Shown here: in pieces, positions 8,715 through 17,202 of the stretch
Layout of the letters: each line of letters starts with the position of its first letter
Position numbering within the stretch: the first letter of the stretch is position 1
NCBI RefSeq assembly: GCF_001647715.1
Contig: NZ_CP015600.1
Span: 558,001-622,000 of the forward strand
Reading direction: 5' to 3'
DNA length: 64,000 bases
Origin: Pseudomonas antarctica
GTDB taxonomy: Bacteria > Pseudomonadota > Gammaproteobacteria > Pseudomonadales > Pseudomonadaceae
Translations under genes and position numbers: made by a program
The notes under the pieces: model-generated
What the model was told of the DNA's origin: nothing
The model's input: only the letters and a program-made list of their open reading frames with translations
Database searches by the model: none

Positions 8715-10165
8715 TGCGTTTGTCCGAGCTGAAAAAAGCCGGTCGCACGCCTGACCTTCCGCTGACCATCGAGCTGGCGGATGCTGCCGGCCCCGGGCAA
8801 CTGCAACTGCTCAGCCTGCTGCGCGTATTGCCAGGCGAGCGCTATGTGGGTGCAGGCGTGTGGCGCGGTCGCACGGTGCTGGCCAAATTATTGGTGGGCA
8901 ACAAGGCGGCACGGCATTTTCAGCGCGAACTCGGCGGCGTACGCCTGCTGGCTGAGCAAGGCCTGACCACGCCGCAGCTGCTGGCCGATGGTTTGCAGGA
9001 AGGTGAGGGCGGCTGGCTGCTGTTCGACTTTATTGAAGGCGCCGAAAGCCTCGCCGATGCCTGGCAGGCGGTCGAAGGTTTGCCGCCGTTGGCGGACGCA
9101 CAGACCGCCGTGCTCGCCGAGGCGTTGGCGGCGATCGCGCAGATGCACAGCAAAGGCTTGTGGCAGGAAGACCTGCACCTGGACAACCTGCTGCGCCAGG
9201 ACGGCAAGCTGTACCTGATTGACGGTGCCGGGATTCGCGTCGAAGAGGCGGGCAAGCCGCTGTCGCGCACTCGGGTGCTGGAAAACCTCGGGGTGTTTTT
9301 CGCCCAGTTGCCGAAAAACCTTGAGCCGTTCACCGAAGAGTTGCTGGTGTACTACCTGCTGAGCAACGGCGAGCACGCGTTGCCGCTGCAAGCCCTGGAG
9401 AAACAGGTGCGCAAGGTCAGTGCCTGGCGCTTGAAGGACTTTCTGAACAAGGTCGGCCGTGAATGCACGCTGTTCAGCGTGGTGCGTGGCGCCTTTGCCT
9501 TGCGTGCGATTCGGCGCGAGGAAGAGCCTGCGATGCTGCCGGTGCTGGAACAGGCCGATGCCTTGCTTGACCAGGGCCACCTGTACAAAACCGGTGGTGC
9601 GGCCACTGTCGCCAAGGTCGAAGTGGCCGGTCGGCCGCTGGTGATCAAGCGCTACAACATCAAGGGATTCGCCCATTGGCTCAAGCGTTTCTGGCGCCCC
9701 AGTCGTGCCTGGCACTCCTGGCGTGAAGGTAACCGCCTGGCCTTTCTGGGGATCGCCACACCCAAGCCGCTGGCCGTGCTGGAAAAGCGCTTTTTCTGGC
9801 TGCGCAGCCGGGCTTATCTGGTCACCGAATACTTGCCGGGGCCGGACATCATCGAGCGCTTCGCCCCGTATGTTGAGAACGGTGATGCGCCCGAAAACGA
9901 ACTGCTGGCCCTGGATCATCTGTTTGCCGAGCTGATTCGTGAGCGCATCAGCCATGGCGATTTCAAAGGCCATAACCTGTTCTGGGCCGAGGATCGCTGG
10001 GCGCTGATTGACCTCGATGCCATGTGCCAGCACCGCAGCAACGCCAGCTTCGCCCCGGCATTTGCCAAGGACCGCGCGCGGTTTATGCGCAACTGGCCTG
10101 AGAGCAGCGCCCTGTACCAGATGATCGACCAGCGTTTGCCCCGAGAGATTGGCGTCGCCGGTTAA
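8714..10165 (+). CDS. Tandem kinase-fold LPS protein (PA5006-like position)
   Basis: This 483-residue protein ends the waa operon and appears to hold two kinase folds in a row. The first (about residues 40-230) has the loop LWQEDLHLDNLL and the metal site LYLIDGAG. The second (about 290-470) has VIKRYN as the ATP lysine, the loop ISHGDFKGHNLF with D416, and WALIDLDAM. The second looks fully equipped. The first has an unusual QED in place of H-x-D but keeps Asp and Asn. By position it matches PA5006. It probably acts on core LPS, but the substrate is unknown. The stop is followed by about 95 bases with one REP unit and no clear terminator. Confidence 0.8.
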   Translation: MRLSELKKAGRTPDLPLTIELADAAGPGQLQLLSLLRVLPGERYVGAGVWRGRTVLAKLLVGNKAARHFQRELGGVRLLAEQGLTTPQLLADGLQEGEGGWLLFDFIEGAESLADAWQAVEGLPPLADAQTAVLAEALAAIAQMHSKGLWQEDLHLDNLLRQDGKLYLIDGAGIRVEEAGKPLSRTRVLENLGVFFAQLPKNLEPFTEELLVYYLLSNGEHALPLQALEKQVRKVSAWRLKDFLNKVGRECTLFSVVRGAFALRAIRREEEPAMLPVLEQADALLDQGHLYKTGGAATVAKVEVAGRPLVIKRYNIKGFAHWLKRFWRPSRAWHSWREGNRLAFLGIATPKPLAVLEKRFFWLRSRAYLVTEYLPGPDIIERFAPYVENGDAPENELLALDHLFAELIRERISHGDFKGHNLFWAEDRWALIDLDAMCQHRSNASFAPAFAKDRARFMRNWPESSALYQMIDQRLPREIGVAG

Positions 10166-10208
10166 AGCCGGCCCGCCCCCCACATTTTGATGTGTAAACG
10201 CGGTCAAG

Positions 10209-10242
10209 TGTGGGAGCGGGCTTGCCCGCGAAGGCGGCGCTC
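10209..10242. repeat. Single REP unit, GGGCTTGCCCGCGA class
   Basis: GTGGGAGCGGGCTTGCCCG lies between the last kinase gene and the convergent TonB receptor gene. Only a weak partner (CCCCCACATTTTG, about 20 bases upstream) is seen, so this is a solitary or decayed REP, not a full REPIN. Confidence 0.75.
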
Positions 10243-10260
10243 AGGCGCTACATGACCTGA

Positions 10261-12363
10261 TCAAAACTGGTATTCAGCCCCCGCACCCGCATACCACGAC
10301 CGCCCCGGCGCCGCTTCGTAATAACGGAGGTTGCCGTCACCGACAATCACCGAGCCGACGTACTGGCGATCCAGCAAGTTATCCAGGCGCAGCGTCTGGT
10401 GGAAGGTCCAGTGCTCCACCTTCTGCTCGAAGCGTGCGCGCCAGTTGAACACGCTGTAGCCCGGCGCGGCGTGTTGCTGGTTGGTGTCTTCGACGTAGAC
10501 CTTGCTGCGGTACATGCCTTCAAGGGCGGTGCTGACCCAGTCGCGGGGTTTCCAGTTCAACTCGGCAAACAGCGTGGTTTGCGGCACGCCGGGGAGGTAG
10601 TTGCCTTTGTTGATGGCAGTGTTGCCGCCGCTGACGAAGTCGCTGTCGTAAGTGGCTTGCAGGCGGGTGTAGGCGAGGTGCGTGCTCCACTGATCCGACA
10701 GCTGGCTTTCGATGCCCAGTTCGAAACCGCGGCGCAGGGTGCGGCCAGCGTTTTGATAGGTGGTACGACCGCCGCTGGATTGTTGCACGACCAGCTCGTC
10801 TTCAGTCGTGATCTGGAATACGGCAGCATTCAGGCGCGTGTCCTGGCCAATGCGTGCCTTCAGGCCGACTTCAATTTGCTTGCTGACCGACGGCTTGAGC
10901 GCGAAGTTGAAGCCGTTTGAAGTGCTGGAATACGCGGACTCCGCCTGGGTTGGAGTTTCGAAACCTTTGCCCGCGCTTACGTAACCGTGCAGGTCGGGCG
11001 TGAAGGCATACATCACGCTGACCGATGGCGTGTTCTTCTGATAAGTCTTGCTGCCGCTGTCATTGCCGTCACTCAGGAAGCGGTCGTCCACTTCCATCCT
11101 CATGGTGCTGTGGCGCAGACCTGCCTGCAGGGTCCAGTCGCCCAGCAGCCAGTTGGCTTGCACAAACGGGTCAAGGCTGGTGGCGGTGTCGATTTCATCG
11201 CGGCCCAAGGGGCCTTTGACGCCGTGCACACCGTTGAGGGTGTTGGAATAGCCTTGGCGATCATCCTGGCTGCGGTCGTAATCAAGGCCGGCGATCAGGG
11301 TCAGGTCGCCGGGGGCGCTGGTGATGGGTTGCAGCCAGTGGACCGAGCCGCCGTAGAATTTGCGGTCGAAAGCCACTACGCCGCCGCGAGCGTTTGCCGG
11401 GTTGAGTGCGCCACTGGCGAATTTGTCCGGAATCGACAAGTACTGAATCACACTGCGCTGCCCGGTATAGGCATTCACCTGCAGCGTCGCATCACCGATG
11501 TAGCGCTCGTAATTCATGCCTAATTGCTGATGGTCGATGCTTTTTCGCGTGTTGTATTGCAACGCGGCCGGCGCTACCGAACGCGGGTCGGCCTTGTACG
11601 CCGCCCAGGTTTGCCCCAGCGGGTCCTGCGTGCCGTTCTGCTCCAGGCTGCTGTAGATCAGCGCCAGCTTGCTGTCGTCATCCGGCTGGAAGTTAAGCTT
11701 GGCAAACGTCTGGTCACGGCGGGCGCTGCTGTGGTCGCGGTAGCCGTCGGTGTCCATGCGCGAGGCATCGAGCACGAAACCGGCGCCGTTCGCCGCGCCT
11801 TCGGCGGTCAGGTGGTTTTTGTTCAGGCCGTCGCTGCCCACCAGGGTTTCAGCGCCGATGCGTGGCGGGCCTTCGCCGTCGCGGGAAAACATCTGGATGA
11901 CCCCGCCGGCATTGCTGCCATACAAGGTGGCTGCCGGACCGCGCAGGACTTCGATGCGCTCGGCGGTATCGAGGTTGAACGTGGCCGCCTGGCCCTGGCC
12001 GTCCGGGGTGCTGGCGGGGATGCCGTCGGCAATCAGCTTGATGCCGCGTACGCCAAACGCCGAGCGCGCGCCGAAGCCGCGTGAGGAGATCTGCAGGTCC
12101 TGCGCATAGTTCTGACGGTTCTGTACCACCAGCCCGGGCACGCGGGACAGGACTTCGGAGGCGTTGATGCCGAGTTGACCGTCGCTGATCTGTTCGCGGC
12201 TGATGCTGTCGACCGAGTAGGGCAGGTCAAAGGTCGGGTTGGCGCTGCGCGAGCCGGTGACGACGCTGGGGTCGAGGATCAGTGGTGCATCATCGGCCAG
12301 TGTGGTATCGCTCAGGGCAAGCAGGCAGGGCAGCAACGAGGTGAGGCGGGCAAAGGTTTTCAT
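10261..12363 (-). CDS. TonB-dependent outer membrane receptor, PqqU/YncD-like
   Basis: This is an outer membrane active-transport receptor of 700 residues. The start at 12363 gives MKTFARLTSLLPCLLALS, a signal peptide cut near ADDAP. The plug domain (about residues 30-160) contains VVQNRQNYAQDLQISSRGFG and ASTPDGQGQAATFNLD. These stretches closely match E. coli YncD (PqqU), the receptor for pyrroloquinoline quinone, as I recall that sequence. The protein ends in aromatic YQF, as expected for a beta-barrel. I see no Fur box in the 172 bases upstream, which fits a ligand other than a siderophore. It sits apart from other uptake genes, inside the LPS locus. A haem or siderophore role cannot be excluded from sequence alone. 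Confidence 0.85.
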   Translation of the reverse strand: MKTFARLTSLLPCLLALSDTTLADDAPLILDPSVVTGSRSANPTFDLPYSVDSISREQISDGQLGINASEVLSRVPGLVVQNRQNYAQDLQISSRGFGARSAFGVRGIKLIADGIPASTPDGQGQAATFNLDTAERIEVLRGPAATLYGSNAGGVIQMFSRDGEGPPRIGAETLVGSDGLNKNHLTAEGAANGAGFVLDASRMDTDGYRDHSSARRDQTFAKLNFQPDDDSKLALIYSSLEQNGTQDPLGQTWAAYKADPRSVAPAALQYNTRKSIDHQQLGMNYERYIGDATLQVNAYTGQRSVIQYLSIPDKFASGALNPANARGGVVAFDRKFYGGSVHWLQPITSAPGDLTLIAGLDYDRSQDDRQGYSNTLNGVHGVKGPLGRDEIDTATSLDPFVQANWLLGDWTLQAGLRHSTMRMEVDDRFLSDGNDSGSKTYQKNTPSVSVMYAFTPDLHGYVSAGKGFETPTQAESAYSSTSNGFNFALKPSVSKQIEVGLKARIGQDTRLNAAVFQITTEDELVVQQSSGGRTTYQNAGRTLRRGFELGIESQLSDQWSTHLAYTRLQATYDSDFVSGGNTAINKGNYLPGVPQTTLFAELNWKPRDWVSTALEGMYRSKVYVEDTNQQHAAPGYSVFNWRARFEQKVEHWTFHQTLRLDNLLDRQYVGSVIVGDGNLRYYEAAPGRSWYAGAGAEYQF

Positions 12364-12535
12364 GGTCAGCCGGGATCTGTGGCGCATAGGACATAAACGC
12401 GCAAAAGGGCGCGAGTTTAGTGACTTGGTCAATTTTTACCATTTCGGATTTTTCTCACGTAAGTTGTCGGCGCGCCGGGTTGGGTGGGCCGATACCCCGG
12501 TGATAGTGTGGCTGACCGTTTGTGAGGGCCGCACT

Positions 12536-12871
12536 TTGACAGTAAACATTACGGTTGCACTGGGCGTTGCTGCATTGCTGTTGAGCGGTTGTGGAACCGT
12601 GAACAGCGTTATTCGCAAAGACGGTGACACCGCGCGTGAACTCAGGCTCATAAAAACCTATTGCCAATCCATACCCCGTGTTTACAGTGGGGTGGCCTTT
12701 GATTTTTGCTCGCTGCATGCGGCACCTGACCCGACCGGTATATTGATACCCTTCGTGTTGCTGGACATTGCCGTGTCCGGCGTTGCCGACACCGTTGTGT
12801 TGCCCTATACGATTTATCGACAGGCGAGTGACGGCAATATCAGTATCTATTGGCGCCCCGGCGGCTCTTGA
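12536..12871 (+). CDS. YceK/YidQ-family lipoprotein (DUF1375), copy 1
   Basis: This small outer-membrane-type lipoprotein has 111 residues. The TTG start lies about 9 bases after TGAGG and gives a short hydrophobic leader ending in the lipobox LLSGC. GTG codons at 12500 and 12506 would give longer leaders with an arginine. The family hallmarks are the Cys pair around the YSGVAFDFC stretch and the C-terminal SGVADTVVLPYTIYRQ. The function of YceK proteins is unknown. A paralogue follows 65 bases later, so this is a tandem duplication between the TonB receptor and the core carbamoyltransferase. Confidence 0.75.
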   Translation: MTVNITVALGVAALLLSGCGTVNSVIRKDGDTARELRLIKTYCQSIPRVYSGVAFDFCSLHAAPDPTGILIPFVLLDIAVSGVADTVVLPYTIYRQASDGNISIYWRPGGS

Positions 12872-12936
12872 GCGGGGCAGGTATAAGCACGTCGGCGTTG
12901 TCCGCATTCGCCCGTTCAAGACACAAGGAGTCATCC

Positions 12937-13293
12937 GTGAACCGTGTTTCTAATATTCTATTGGCGCTAACGCTCGTACTGCTCACTGGCTGCGGAACGA
13001 TTAATACCGTCTTCCGCCCGGACGCGGTTGCCAGCCAGAACCTCAAGGAATCACGCAGTCACTGCGAAAACGTGCCGCGTATCTACAGCGGAGTTATCTA
13101 CGGCTTTTGCACACTCAACGGCGAGCCCAAGCCTGACAAAAGCCTGAACGACCAAAGCTTCTCGGACCGTTCGGGCAATGCCTTCCCGATCATTGCCATC
13201 GAGGCGCTCGCCTCCGGCGTGGCGGACACGCTGGTGTTGCCCTACACGATCTACCGCCAGAGCAAAGACGGCAGCATCGAGATCTACCAGTAG
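12937..13293 (+). CDS. YceK/YidQ-family lipoprotein (DUF1375), copy 2
   Basis: This is the second of two paralogous lipoproteins, 118 residues from a GTG start 6 bases after AAGGAG. The leader ends in LLTGC (lipobox). It shares with copy 1 the GCGTINTVFR opening after the lipidated Cys, the VPRIYSGVIYGFC block, and the C-terminal ASGVADTLVLPYTIYRQ. The two differ enough in the middle that the duplication is not recent. No function is known for the family; its presence beside LPS genes suggests, weakly, an envelope role. Confidence 0.85.
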   Translation: MNRVSNILLALTLVLLTGCGTINTVFRPDAVASQNLKESRSHCENVPRIYSGVIYGFCTLNGEPKPDKSLNDQSFSDRSGNAFPIIAIEALASGVADTLVLPYTIYRQSKDGSIEIYQ

Positions 13294-13337
13294 CCCGCTT
13301 GCCGGTTGCCGCTAACAGCTTCCTACTGCTTTTAAGT

Positions 13338-13405
13338 TATAATCCCGCCCTTTAGCTGTTTCTCGCCCAGGCGGGAGGCACACTTTTTTCAGGCGCAACC
13401 CGCCT
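13338..13405 (+). promoter_or_regulatory. Candidate promoter and leader hairpin of the outer-core operon
   Basis: TATAAT at 13338-13343 is a consensus -10 box, but no good -35 lies 16-18 bases upstream. Downstream, CAGGCGGG (13368-13375) can pair with CCCGCCTG (13399-13406) around a loop containing TTTTTT, and GAGG at 13421 precedes the GTG start of the carbamoyltransferase gene. The transcript would therefore carry a structured leader of about 85 bases. Confidence 0.45.
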
Positions 13406-13434
13406 GTATGCAGACTAAAAGAGGCTAGACCCCT

Positions 13435-15192
13435 GTGGCATTGACGATTCTTGGCCTGTCCGGCGCCCTTAGCCATGATCCTTCCGCAGCGTTGTATATC
13501 GACGGCAAGCTGATCGCGGCCGCCGAAGAAGAGCGCTTCGTACGCGACAAACATGCAAAGAACCGCATGCCTTACGAATCGGCGAAGTTCTGCCTGGAAC
13601 AAGCCGGCATCAAGCCTTCCGACGTTGACGTGGTGGCGATTCCCTTCGCGCCGATCAGCCTGTTCGGCGAGGCGCGCTGGCACTATGCCAAGCGTTACTG
13701 GTACGCCCCGGACCGCGCGCTCGACGCGATCCTGATGGGCAACCGTCGCTACAAGCGCTATCGCAACAAGATCGTCTGGTGCCTGGAGCAACTGGGCTTC
13801 GATCCGAAAAAAATCAAGATCGAGCCGGTTGAACACCACCTGGCCCATGCTTCCAGCGCCTACCACTGCTCGGGCTTCCAGGAAAAAACCGCGATCCTGG
13901 GCATCGACGGCAAGGGTGAGTACGCCACCACGTTCTTCGGCTACGGCGAAAACGGCAAGATCCACAAGATCAAGGAATTCTACGACCCGGACTCCCTGGG
14001 TGGCCTGTATGGCGCGATTACCGAGTTCCTCGGTTTCGAGATGCTCGACGGCGAGTTCAAGGTCATGGGCATGGCGCCATATGGCGATGCCAGCAAGTAT
14101 GATTTCTCGCGCCTGGCCTCGTTTGAAAACGGCGAGCTGGTGATCAACACCGACTACGCCAACGTCATCGGTCTGCGCCGTTATAAAGAGAAGGGCAAGG
14201 GTTTCTACTTCTCGCCAAAACTGATCGAGTGGCTGGGTCCCAAGCGCGAAGGCGACATCGCCGACGAGCCTTACATCCACTACGCGGCCAGCATGCAAGC
14301 GCTGTTCGAAAAGCTGGCCCTGCAGATGATCGACCACTACCTGGGCGACATCCTTAAGGACACCGGCAAGCTGGCGTTCGCCGGCGGCTGCGCGCTGAAC
14401 GTCAAGCTGAACCAGAAAATCATTGCCCGTGACGACGTCAAAGAGCTGTTCGTGCAGCCGGCGTCCGGCGATGCCGGCACCGCGGTTGGCGCGGCGGCCT
14501 ATGTGTCCCACGCCCGTGGTGTACCGGTAGAGAAGATGGAACACGTCTATCTCGGCCCGTCCTACAGCAACGAAGACGTGATCGCTGCGTGCGCCAAACA
14601 CGAAAGCAAGCCGGTGTGGCGCAAGATCGAAAACATGCCCAAGCGCATCGCCAAGATCATGGTCGACGGTAACCCGGTGGCCTGGTTCCAGGGCCGCATG
14701 GAGTTTGGCCCGCGTGCATTGGGCGGTCGTTCGATCATCGGTTGCCCGAGCGCCACCGGCGTGGCTGACCGCATCAACCACCAGATCAAGTTCCGCGAGC
14801 GCTGGAGGCCTTTCTGCCCGTCGATGCTCGACACCGTGGCCCCGCAGATGATCAAGGTCGATCACCCGGCGCCGTTCATGACCTTCACGTTTGAAGTGTC
14901 GGAAGAGTGGAAAACCCGCGTACCGGAAGTGGTCCATGAAGATGGCACCTCCCGCGCCCAGGTGCTCAAGCGCGAATACAACCCGCGCTACTACGACATG
15001 ATGAAAGAGCTGGAAGTGCTGACCGGTAACGGCGTGTCGCTGAACACCTCGCTCAACCGCCGTGGCGAAGCGATGATCTGCTCGCCGACCGACGCGCTGA
15101 ACATGTTCTTCGGCTCCGACCTGCAATACCTGATCATGGAAGACATCCTGGTCGTCAAAGACGGCGTGGACCCTTATGACTCGGTCGGCTGA
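13435..15192 (+). CDS. wapO: LPS core heptose O-carbamoyltransferase, WapO-like
   Basis: The enzyme belongs to the TobZ/NodU carbamoyltransferase family and by position matches PA5005 (WapO), which puts a carbamoyl group on heptose II of the Pseudomonas core. The protein has 585 residues from a GTG start. The N-terminal Kae1-like domain has LGLSGALSHDPSA and the metal-site stretch EHHLAHASSAYH. The C-terminal YrdC-like domain has WFQGRMEFGPRALGGRSI, the family signature. It opens the outer-core operon and overlaps the WapH-like gene by 17 bases. It uses carbamoyl phosphate as donor and acts in the cytoplasm before the core is flipped. Confidence 0.88.
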   Translation: MALTILGLSGALSHDPSAALYIDGKLIAAAEEERFVRDKHAKNRMPYESAKFCLEQAGIKPSDVDVVAIPFAPISLFGEARWHYAKRYWYAPDRALDAILMGNRRYKRYRNKIVWCLEQLGFDPKKIKIEPVEHHLAHASSAYHCSGFQEKTAILGIDGKGEYATTFFGYGENGKIHKIKEFYDPDSLGGLYGAITEFLGFEMLDGEFKVMGMAPYGDASKYDFSRLASFENGELVINTDYANVIGLRRYKEKGKGFYFSPKLIEWLGPKREGDIADEPYIHYAASMQALFEKLALQMIDHYLGDILKDTGKLAFAGGCALNVKLNQKIIARDDVKELFVQPASGDAGTAVGAAAYVSHARGVPVEKMEHVYLGPSYSNEDVIAACAKHESKPVWRKIENMPKRIAKIMVDGNPVAWFQGRMEFGPRALGGRSIIGCPSATGVADRINHQIKFRERWRPFCPSMLDTVAPQMIKVDHPAPFMTFTFEVSEEWKTRVPEVVHEDGTSRAQVLKREYNPRYYDMMKELEVLTGNGVSLNTSLNRRGEAMICSPTDALNMFFGSDLQYLIMEDILVVKDGVDPYDSVG

Positions 15193-16306
15193 GCGCCACG
15201 TCCTGCAGTTCTGCCACGGCTATGACGGGCCGTTTCTGGACTGCGCGCGGCAGTACGCCAGTTTGTTCGCAGGCACCGGCTACAAGGTGACCACGGTGTT
15301 TCTTACCGGGGCCGCCGACCCTGCGGTAGCCGCTGGTTGCGCATCCGATGAAGTGTTGTTCATGGAGTTCAGCTCCAAGGCCATTCGTGGCCTGAAGCTG
15401 GGCGCCATCCGTGAGTTGCGCAAGATCGCCGCGTCGCGCAACTTCAGTTTCTGCATCGCCCACCGGTTCAAGCCGATCTATATCGCCTTGCTCGGCACGC
15501 GCCTGCCGGTGATCGGCGTGCATCATGCGTTTGGTGACTATCAGCGCCGTAGCCGCAAGCTGTTCGCGTCGATTTTCAGCAAGCGCCTGAGCCTGCTCGG
15601 TGTGTCCGATGCGGTGCGCGATGATATGCGTCGCTGCCTGCCGGGCTGGCCTGCGGCGCGTATTCAGACGTTGTATAACCGCATCGATGTCGAGGCCATG
15701 CAAGCGCTGCAGGTGCCGGCCGATGAGGCGCGGGATGCCCTGGGGCTGTCACCGGATGAATGGGTGGTCGGCAACGTCGGTCGCCTGCATCCGGACAAGG
15801 ACCAGGCTACCTTGCTCAAGGGCTTTGCCTTGGCGTTGCCACATTTGCCGGCGCAGAGTCGCCTGGCGATCCTCGGCACCGGGCGCCTGGAGAAAGACCT
15901 CAAGGCCCTGGCGCGGGAGCTGGGCATTGCCGACCAAGTGCTGTTCCTCGGCCAGGTGCCGGACGCACGCCGGTATTTTCGCGCGTTCGACGCCTTTGCC
16001 CTGAGCTCCGATCATGAGCCGTTCGGCATGGTGTTGCTGGAAGCCATGGTCGCCGGTGTGCCGTTGCTCGCAACGTCCTGCGGCGGCGCCCGGGAAGTGG
16101 TCGAGGGCGTGGGCATTCTGTTTCCGTTGGGTGATGCCGAGCACTTGGGCCAGGGCCTTCGGCACCTGGCGGCGATGGATCGTCAACAGCACCAACTGTG
16201 TGCCGAGATGATGCTTGAACGCCTGCACCAACGGTTTTCTGACCAGGCGGTGCGCGATACTTTCTGGCAGTTGCCCCCCGTACTTGAATTGACCGCGAGG
16301 GCTTGA
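15176..16306 (+). CDS. wapH: Core glycosyltransferase, GT4 family, WapH-like
   Basis: This 376-residue GT4 enzyme follows the carbamoyltransferase as wapH (PA5004) does in P. aeruginosa, where it takes part in building the inner/outer core junction. The acceptor half is N-terminal (VLQFCHGYDGPFLDCARQY). The donor half has VGNVGRLHPDKDQATLLKGF and the E-x7-E-type motif HEPFGMVLLEAM. It resembles the second GT4 at 19555 (shared FSSKAIRGLKL / FSDKSLKGLRL and AHRFKPI / CNRFKPV), so the two are paralogues. Sugar specificity cannot be read. It overlaps its neighbours at both ends. Confidence 0.82.
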   Translation: MTRSAERHVLQFCHGYDGPFLDCARQYASLFAGTGYKVTTVFLTGAADPAVAAGCASDEVLFMEFSSKAIRGLKLGAIRELRKIAASRNFSFCIAHRFKPIYIALLGTRLPVIGVHHAFGDYQRRSRKLFASIFSKRLSLLGVSDAVRDDMRRCLPGWPAARIQTLYNRIDVEAMQALQVPADEARDALGLSPDEWVVGNVGRLHPDKDQATLLKGFALALPHLPAQSRLAILGTGRLEKDLKALARELGIADQVLFLGQVPDARRYFRAFDAFALSSDHEPFGMVLLEAMVAGVPLLATSCGGAREVVEGVGILFPLGDAEHLGQGLRHLAAMDRQQHQLCAEMMLERLHQRFSDQAVRDTFWQLPPVLELTARA

Positions 16307-17202
16307 TGCTCAATCGATTCCAAGGCTGGCGCGAGCGCGGCTGGTCCGTCGTTGACGCGCCGACCTACAGCGAAGCCTGGCAGCGTTTTGGTGGCAGTGT
16401 CGCCACGCATCCGCAGGTGGTCGAGCGTCTCGCCGGCTTGGCCGACATTCCCGTGCGCTATCTGGCATGGGAGCAGGGCGGCGAGCTCAAGGCCTGCATT
16501 GCGACCTGGGGACGCGACCTGGCGTTGTCCAAGGATGTTCTCAAACGGCATGGCAAGAAAGGCTTGTTCGACCTGGGTAACGCCGAGTTGATCCTGCCCG
16601 CTGCCGAGGATGCCCAAGCCGCGCTGCGCCATCGCGCGCGTTACCTGTCGGCCCTGAATGAGGGCCGTTTTGCGGGCCTCAAGCCGCAGGCCGAGCAACT
16701 GGCCATGGCGCGTACCCCGGAAGAGTTGTCGAAGAAGTTTCGTTATAACCAACGCCGCGAGTTGCGCCTGCTGGAAGAGGCGGGCGGTGTGGTGCGGCCG
16801 GTGCAGGTGTTCTCCAGCGCAGAGCTGTCGGCGATCTACTGCGACCTGTTTCAGCGCCGCTGGGGCTTTCCCGCCACAGGCGCCGAACGCATGGCACAGG
16901 TGATCGAGCTGCTGCGTGAGTGGCTGATCGGTTCGGTGATTTTCCTCAACGATGCGCCGATCGCCATTCAGTTGGTCTACCGCGTCGAAGCGCCGCAGTG
17001 GATCAGTGTCGAGTACATCAATGGCGGCGTGGACCCCGAAACCCGCGCCTTCAGCCCGGGCAGTGTATTGAGCTTCCTCAATACCCAAAGTGCCTGGGAG
17101 CAAGCGCGCGAAGCCGGCAAGCCGTTGCGGTTTTCGTTTGGCCGTGCGGACCGCGAGTACAAGGACCGTTGGTGCAACCCCGTGCCGGTGTTCACGGTAT
17201 GA
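16306..17202 (+). CDS. Mig-14-type protein with a FemAB/GNAT-like domain
   Basis: This 298-residue cytoplasmic or membrane-associated protein carries an acetyltransferase-like (Acetyltransf_6/FemAB-type) domain in its C-terminal half, with SKKFRYNQRRELRLLEEAGG and the substrate-binding stretch YKDRWCNPVPVFTV at the end. By position it matches PA5003, the P. aeruginosa relative of Salmonella Mig-14, linked to tolerance of cationic antimicrobial peptides. Its chemistry is not established. The ATG at 16306 overlaps the wapH-like stop. The placement among core enzymes suggests it modifies LPS or a lipid-linked precursor; that is inference. Confidence 0.72.
   Translation: MLNRFQGWRERGWSVVDAPTYSEAWQRFGGSVATHPQVVERLAGLADIPVRYLAWEQGGELKACIATWGRDLALSKDVLKRHGKKGLFDLGNAELILPAAEDAQAALRHRARYLSALNEGRFAGLKPQAEQLAMARTPEELSKKFRYNQRRELRLLEEAGGVVRPVQVFSSAELSAIYCDLFQRRWGFPATGAERMAQVIELLREWLIGSVIFLNDAPIAIQLVYRVEAPQWISVEYINGGVDPETRAFSPGSVLSFLNTQSAWEQAREAGKPLRFSFGRADREYKDRWCNPVPVFTV

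Noticed and set aside
12364..12535. Fur box for the TonB receptor
   Set aside because: No stretch resembling GATAATGATAATCATTATC was found on either strand of the gap.
13344..13406. A two-state RNA switch before the carbamoyltransferase gene
   Set aside because: The first arm lies upstream of the start expected from the TATAAT box, so the alternative hairpin would not be in the main transcript; kept only as a weak observation.
13312..15126. A 604-codon open frame antisense to the carbamoyltransferase gene
   Set aside because: It mirrors the codon bias of the real gene, shows no domain, lipobox or ribosome site, and covers a clear family member on the other strand.
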